DNA of 64,000 nt from Chiridota heheva (Eukaryota; Echinodermata; Holothuroidea; Apodida; Chiridotidae). The notes below the pieces were generated by a model, which had not been told where the DNA came from, did not search any database, and saw nothing but the letters and a program-made list of their open reading frames with translations. The stretch spans positions 576,501 to 640,500 of the forward strand of contig JAIGNY010001488.1 in NCBI GenBank assembly GCA_020152595.1, read 5' to 3'. Shown in pieces: positions 34,901-40,900 of the stretch (position 1 is its first letter; each line of letters begins with the position of its first letter). The position numbers and the translations under genes are program-made.

Positions 34901-37900
34901 ATTGCATGGAAATATTCCTAAAAATGAAATTGCATGGGAATATTCCTAAGAATGAAATTCCATGCAAATATTCCTAGAAATGAAATTTCATAGGAATGTT
35001 CCTAAAAATAAAATTCCATTGGTATATTCCTAAAAATTAAATTCCATGGGAACATTCCTAAAAATGAAATTCCATGGGAATATTCCTACAAATAAGATTT
35101 CATGAGAATATTCCTTTAAAGGAGCTTTTGGTTAAAACGGGAGCTTCTTTTACGCTAAATAAAAGGAAGTTGACATAACACAGGTCTGATATTTGATACT
35201 CGTACTGTTGAAAAATAGTTAATAATAATTCATTTGAACATTTGTATCAAATCAAAGGTTTTCAATATCATCATGTGCATGTTAAGTGTGTTTGTAATAT
35301 TTTTGAGACTCGAGGAAATACATCCTCACTTTTCGGCTTCCGGCTCCTTTAAATAAATAAAATGTTGGAGCTCAAAATATTATTCATGCACAAGAAATAT
35401 TATGCAAGTTAAAGAAATTTCAAAATTGATAGAATATCATTTTGTATTTTCCTTAATTTCAAGATAGTATTATTATTAAAATCCTTTGAATACAAAAAGT
35501 CAGTAGAAGTATCTAGTTTGTTTGTTGCTCGTATAAGGGTAAAGGTATTTAAAAAACATTTGGTTAAAAAGAGTGGGTGTATCTTTCCTAATTTATGCAA
35601 ATTTTGCTGTAAGAACAGTCCCAGTTTTTATTCAGTCTGTTCGTTTTGAGCCTTTCCATCTTTTGTTGAGAAGTAATATTTAGTATTTACGATACATGAT
35701 TACAATTAGTTTGCATTTTTGTTTGAAAGTTGATCAGTACCATCACTTGCGAGAAAAATGTATTCAAATATTCTAAGTAACCCAGAATGATAAACCGTGA
35801 CATTTTGGCCTAGTACCCCTTTAAGATATTATATTTCACCATGACCATGGTGGGCCAGTCCATTTTGTGTGATATATGCCATGAAATAAATAGTGGTGTA
35901 TTGGTGAATTGATTTGATACTGAGTCACATGATAGGCATCTTGTTTGTCATAAAGCGTTCCAATAGACCTTTTTATATTAGAATCAGTCATTTCCGGGAT
36001 TCTAGTTTGAATAATGTCACATGGTCAAAATTGACGTGTCCATAATTGATCAATAAAATTCTGCGGGAATCCTGATCGTCTGCATAATTTACTGCGTATG
36101 GCATCAAGCCCATTGAAAGTATGATTTGACACACTAATCAACAGTATATGCGCTACACTAACTTTACTGAACTATTTAAAGACTTGAATGATTTTAACCC
36201 GGAAAAAAATGATACTGAAGTGATTTTGGTATCATTGGAAGCGGATTTTTTTTGTGCAGAAAAACATATTCAAAATCTGTTTTGGGGAAAAGTTTTGAGA
36301 GGCGTTGGAATCTTTGAAATTTATGTGCACTTTTGCATAGACTGATTTGGAGTTCACTCATATTAAATGCATAGTAGAAGCTGCAACATAGTAGAAGCTG
36401 CATTTATAACCAGAACTTAATTTATGAGTACACTTAAGTTGTTATTACATCAGGGCTCTTAATCTTATAAAATGGGTGCCCCTCCCCCTCCCCAGCCAGA
36501 AAGGGGAAACGGAGAATAATCAATTTCTCCAAGAACAGATTTTATGATGCTGGATTTAGCACATGAATTTGAATGAAGAGGGAAGATACACGGTAATAAT
36601 AACATCATCCTTGGGGAAATTTACAATTAAATTCACTGTAGTATGGGTAGGGGAGTGGAGTGGGGTAGGGGAATGGGAAGCAAAGCTCAACATGCCTCTA
36701 AGTTATACAAATGATATTAATAGTTGAGGAAATATGTAAAATATAAGTTATGTATTCTCCCTTTTTGTGAGCTTTACAGCAGTATTAACATGGTCGGTAA
36801 AAAGAGATTATCATCAACCCCACCCCTTCTCCCACCTTCCCCTAAAAATGTAAACGTCTTTGTTGAAAATAAAACAGTGGCCAATGAATATTTTTCTTGA
36901 AAAGTTTAGAAATGAAGCCCCTGTTTATATAAATAGTTAACCACATATTAAAGTTTTAACCAACTTGATCTCCTTAAGCATATCATGTATTTGAAATGGG
37001 ATGTGCAACTTCCTCTCACCAACATGTTTTGCTCCATGATGCCTCATTGTGTTATGCCTTATGCCTCATTGTGTTATGTTATGCCTCATTGTCTTATGCC
37101 TCATTGTCTTATGCCTCATTGTGTTATGCCTCTGCATTGTGCCTCATTGTGTTATGCCTTATGTCTCATTGCCGTATGTCTCATTGTGTTATGCCTCATT
37201 GTGTTATGCCCTATGTCTCATTGTGTTATGCATTATGTCTCATTGTGTTATGTCTCATTGTGTTATGTCTCATTGTGTTATGCATTATGTCTCATTGTGT
37301 TATGCCTCATTGTGTTATGCCTTATGCCTAATTGTGTTATGCCTTATGCCTCATTGTGTTATGCATTATGCCTCATTGTGTTATGCCTTATGCCTCATTG
37401 TGTTGTGCCTTATGCCTTATTGTATTATGCCTGCATTTCTACACTAAACATAATCTTTTTTGTATGCGAGGAGGAAGAGAGGGGAGGGGGGGGGGGAAGG
37501 TGAGGTACTACAATTGTACTATTTTTCATTGAATATCATGAATGAAATTGGTCCAAAGAGGGTCAGCCAACCGAGGGTGGTGCTTTTGGCTTTATCCCGA
37601 TTTGTATATTACTGTATTGCGGTCTTCATGACTAATTGGGATAATGTCATGAACCTATGGTAATTGTCAGGTTGGAACAACCCTGCCTGAGCTGAATAGG
37701 CTTAGTCCCTATAGTGTAGACTAAATACACTTTAATATTGCTTCAGGAGTTTGGTGTCCCCAAAGAACATACAGTGTTCCATTCACAAAAACATTTTATG
37801 TGCACACTATAGGCTAATATCTCCATGCATTAAACCTAACGTTACTGTCATAAATGTACACAAGGCCAGATATTAACTTCAAATCTTACCTGGTTATATT

Positions 37901-40900
37901 CCTTAATTGCCGCAGTCTGAAGGGAAGACTGTTTAAAAAAAACATACCCATAACAAAAGAATAATCCAGGCAGAGCAGTTTGAACTTAATTTACATTTTC
38001 AGCTGATGATACTTTACTTTTGCATGTAAAATGCAGCTTATACATTTTCCAAATATACGTATGCAGTGTATACACTGCAGTACTGTAGTCTGTATTAGGT
38101 ATGTAACTTAATACGTGCATTCAAATTGAAGGTAATACGTGTACGTATAGTTCTTGTTTACAATTTTCCCTGCAGCTGATTGGTTGGTTGGTAAAGGGAA
38201 AAATTCCCCAAGCATTTGATTGGTTAAAGTACCCTGACATTTCACATTCGGCTAAACTTGGTTTGAAAGGGTTTAACAGAGCTTGTCTTGAATTAGTAGA
38301 ATTTCTTCAATGTGCATCACAGACTCATACTTATGACTGGTTGACTTTGTGGTCAAGCGTACGCCTTTCGCCTGGGTGACCAAAGTTTGACCCTGGGTTG
38401 GTTTGTACCAAAGACTTTTCATTTTGTGTTATAGGTGACTTGTTTCATTGTTGTGGTTGTACCGGGGAATAGACCTCATCAAGTTCCCAGGGACTAAGTT
38501 TTGTTTCAGTGTGTGTGTGGATTGTAGTTGAAAGTGCTGTGGTGAATAGCACATTAAAATGCGAGGGTTGACATTAGCTGTGACTCTACTTGAAATAATG
38601 TTCCAGCAAGTCCAAACCACAAACCTAATTGCTTTTAATAATATAACCAATCAGATACTATTTCTTTCTTTACAGCTATGTACATCATTTAACTTACATG
38701 ACTCCCTCTATCCTCCCCTACGCTGGGCCCAGACCGCTGATGTTGGTTATACACCAAATCCCGAACTACCAAACGTCTTCATGGCTGTGTCAGTGGATTT
38801 GCCAGATCCAGAATCTAAAACACCGTAAGTCAAATTATTGTTGGGAGAACCTTTTTGTTCTTTCATTGTTTTAATGTGTAGAAGTGAAAAGCATTGCATA
38901 CTTATCACAACATGACAAGTCATTTTCAAAAGCATGATGATACAATCAGAATATTCATATGTATTTTAATGCTGTAGATATTATAAATTTGTTAAGGGAT
39001 CAGCTTCAACTTAATGATTAGCTTACCTTTAAAGAAAGGACAACAGGTATTCCCGTAAACACACCAATCAATTTAACATACTGTATCACCAAAAGCCAGC
39101 AAGAAATCACCAGGTGATTTTAGACGCAGGACCTAAAGAATGGATTAGGTGAAAAATGAAAATAAGTTTTTCGAAATTTTTGGAAGGACTTTTTAGACCC
39201 ACCTGTTTTTAAATGATTTTCATCATTTTGTTTCCAATTCCTACCGATATTTTTGTTACTATTCAATTAGCTTTGTGTGTTTTGTAAGCGCCACTGATCA
39301 GGCTCTTTGTAGAAGTGAGTGCTATATAAATTTAGTAAATGATACATAATATGATAATGTTATTTTCATGTTAGAATATTGGTATGTTCTTAAGTAAGTT
39401 TAGAAATTTTAAAAAGAAATGAAAAATACGTACAAAAGTCATTGAGATATCTTTTATCGCACGGAAGCTATCTCAGAAGTTAAAAGATCTTTTTATTCTT
39501 GTGATACCATGAGAAAGGCATAAAAAAAAAATTTTTTTTTACTTAAATACAAATTTGTATTATTGCTTGGGTAGTGAAAATTACTAGAGCTATATTATTT
39601 AGTAGAATTTGAAATAGATTATAGAACAAAATATGATAGAAATTGAAGAGTGTTTGTGTATGGATTTAATGCACTGGTTAAATGACGTTGGGACAAGTGG
39701 TCAAATTCCTTTGAACAGTGCATTAGATTGTATATAAACACTCAACACTCATCTTTTCATAAAATTTGTATTTAGATATTGTTTTTAAAAACAAAAAGCA
39801 CAGAAAAATTTACATACTTTTTTCACTTTATTAAGAAATTCACTGGTTGTAAAAATTTGGTTGTAAAAATTTGATTAATATTGAGGCAGATTGTTTATAT
39901 GCGTATTTAATGCACAGGTTAAAGGACTTTGACATGAGAGGATTGGCGAGACTTTGGAAGGGTCTTTCGCGAGTGCAAAGTCCTTTAAACCGTGCATTAA
40001 ATATGCGTATAAACACAATTCCAAAACATTTATCTTTTTATAAAGTTTTCACATTAGATTGTTTAAAATGCATAAAAAACAAGTAAAACGAATGAAAACG
40101 AGAAAAGTTTCGTATATTTTATTGTTTTATTAAAAGAATTACCAGTTTTGAAAATGGAATAAACTAGATAATGATGGTCATGCATTAACGGAATTTAATG
40201 CACGGGTCATAGAAATGCAAATACTTCATATAAATTGTATAGCACCATTTAATGCACTGTTCATGACACTACTCCAAGAAGATATTTTTATCATCACAGA
40301 ATCCATACACGCTATAAAGAAGATGTTGCCGAGCGTCTTTTTCTGGGTGCCAGAGCTCTTGCCTACAATGAAACTTACACTTCATTCAGGGGTCCATTTC
40401 CAGAGAGCATCAAATGCAGTTCACTGAAAAATCAACTTGTGGTCAGTTACAAGTTTTCTGATATTACAGTCAGGTCAAACAGATATTTTGAGGTACGTTT
40501 CTTTGATAAAATGGCTGAAGGAAAATTTTTAATTTCAATTCAAAGACATTTTATTTTAGCTTCCGAGTCAACATAACTTTCATTTACAAAACAGATGATA
40601 GCTAAGTTGATTTAAACAGAAAGTTGTTAAGCTTGTTTTTGTGAGTTCACCCTTTACAGGAATAAAAAGCATTGGACCAACAAACAGTCCAGGAGATCTC
40701 CTGCATTTAGGAGATGACATTTCGGGTTCCCATTACTGAACCCATAATCAATACATTTTACCTTCAATCTTAGTGTAAAGATACCTAGAGGCCTAAAAAG
40801 TGGTCTTCTACATTTTAGCCACTTGACTGCAAGTAATCGATGAATTCAGGACAAGGTTAGGATTTTTCAAACTGAATTTCTTGAAATCTAAACGGTAAAT

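Noticed and set aside
36985..37503. Cysteine-rich peptide gene
   Set aside because: The CLIVLCLM-type frames come from the CCTCATTGTGTTATG tandem repeat; all forward frames are open.
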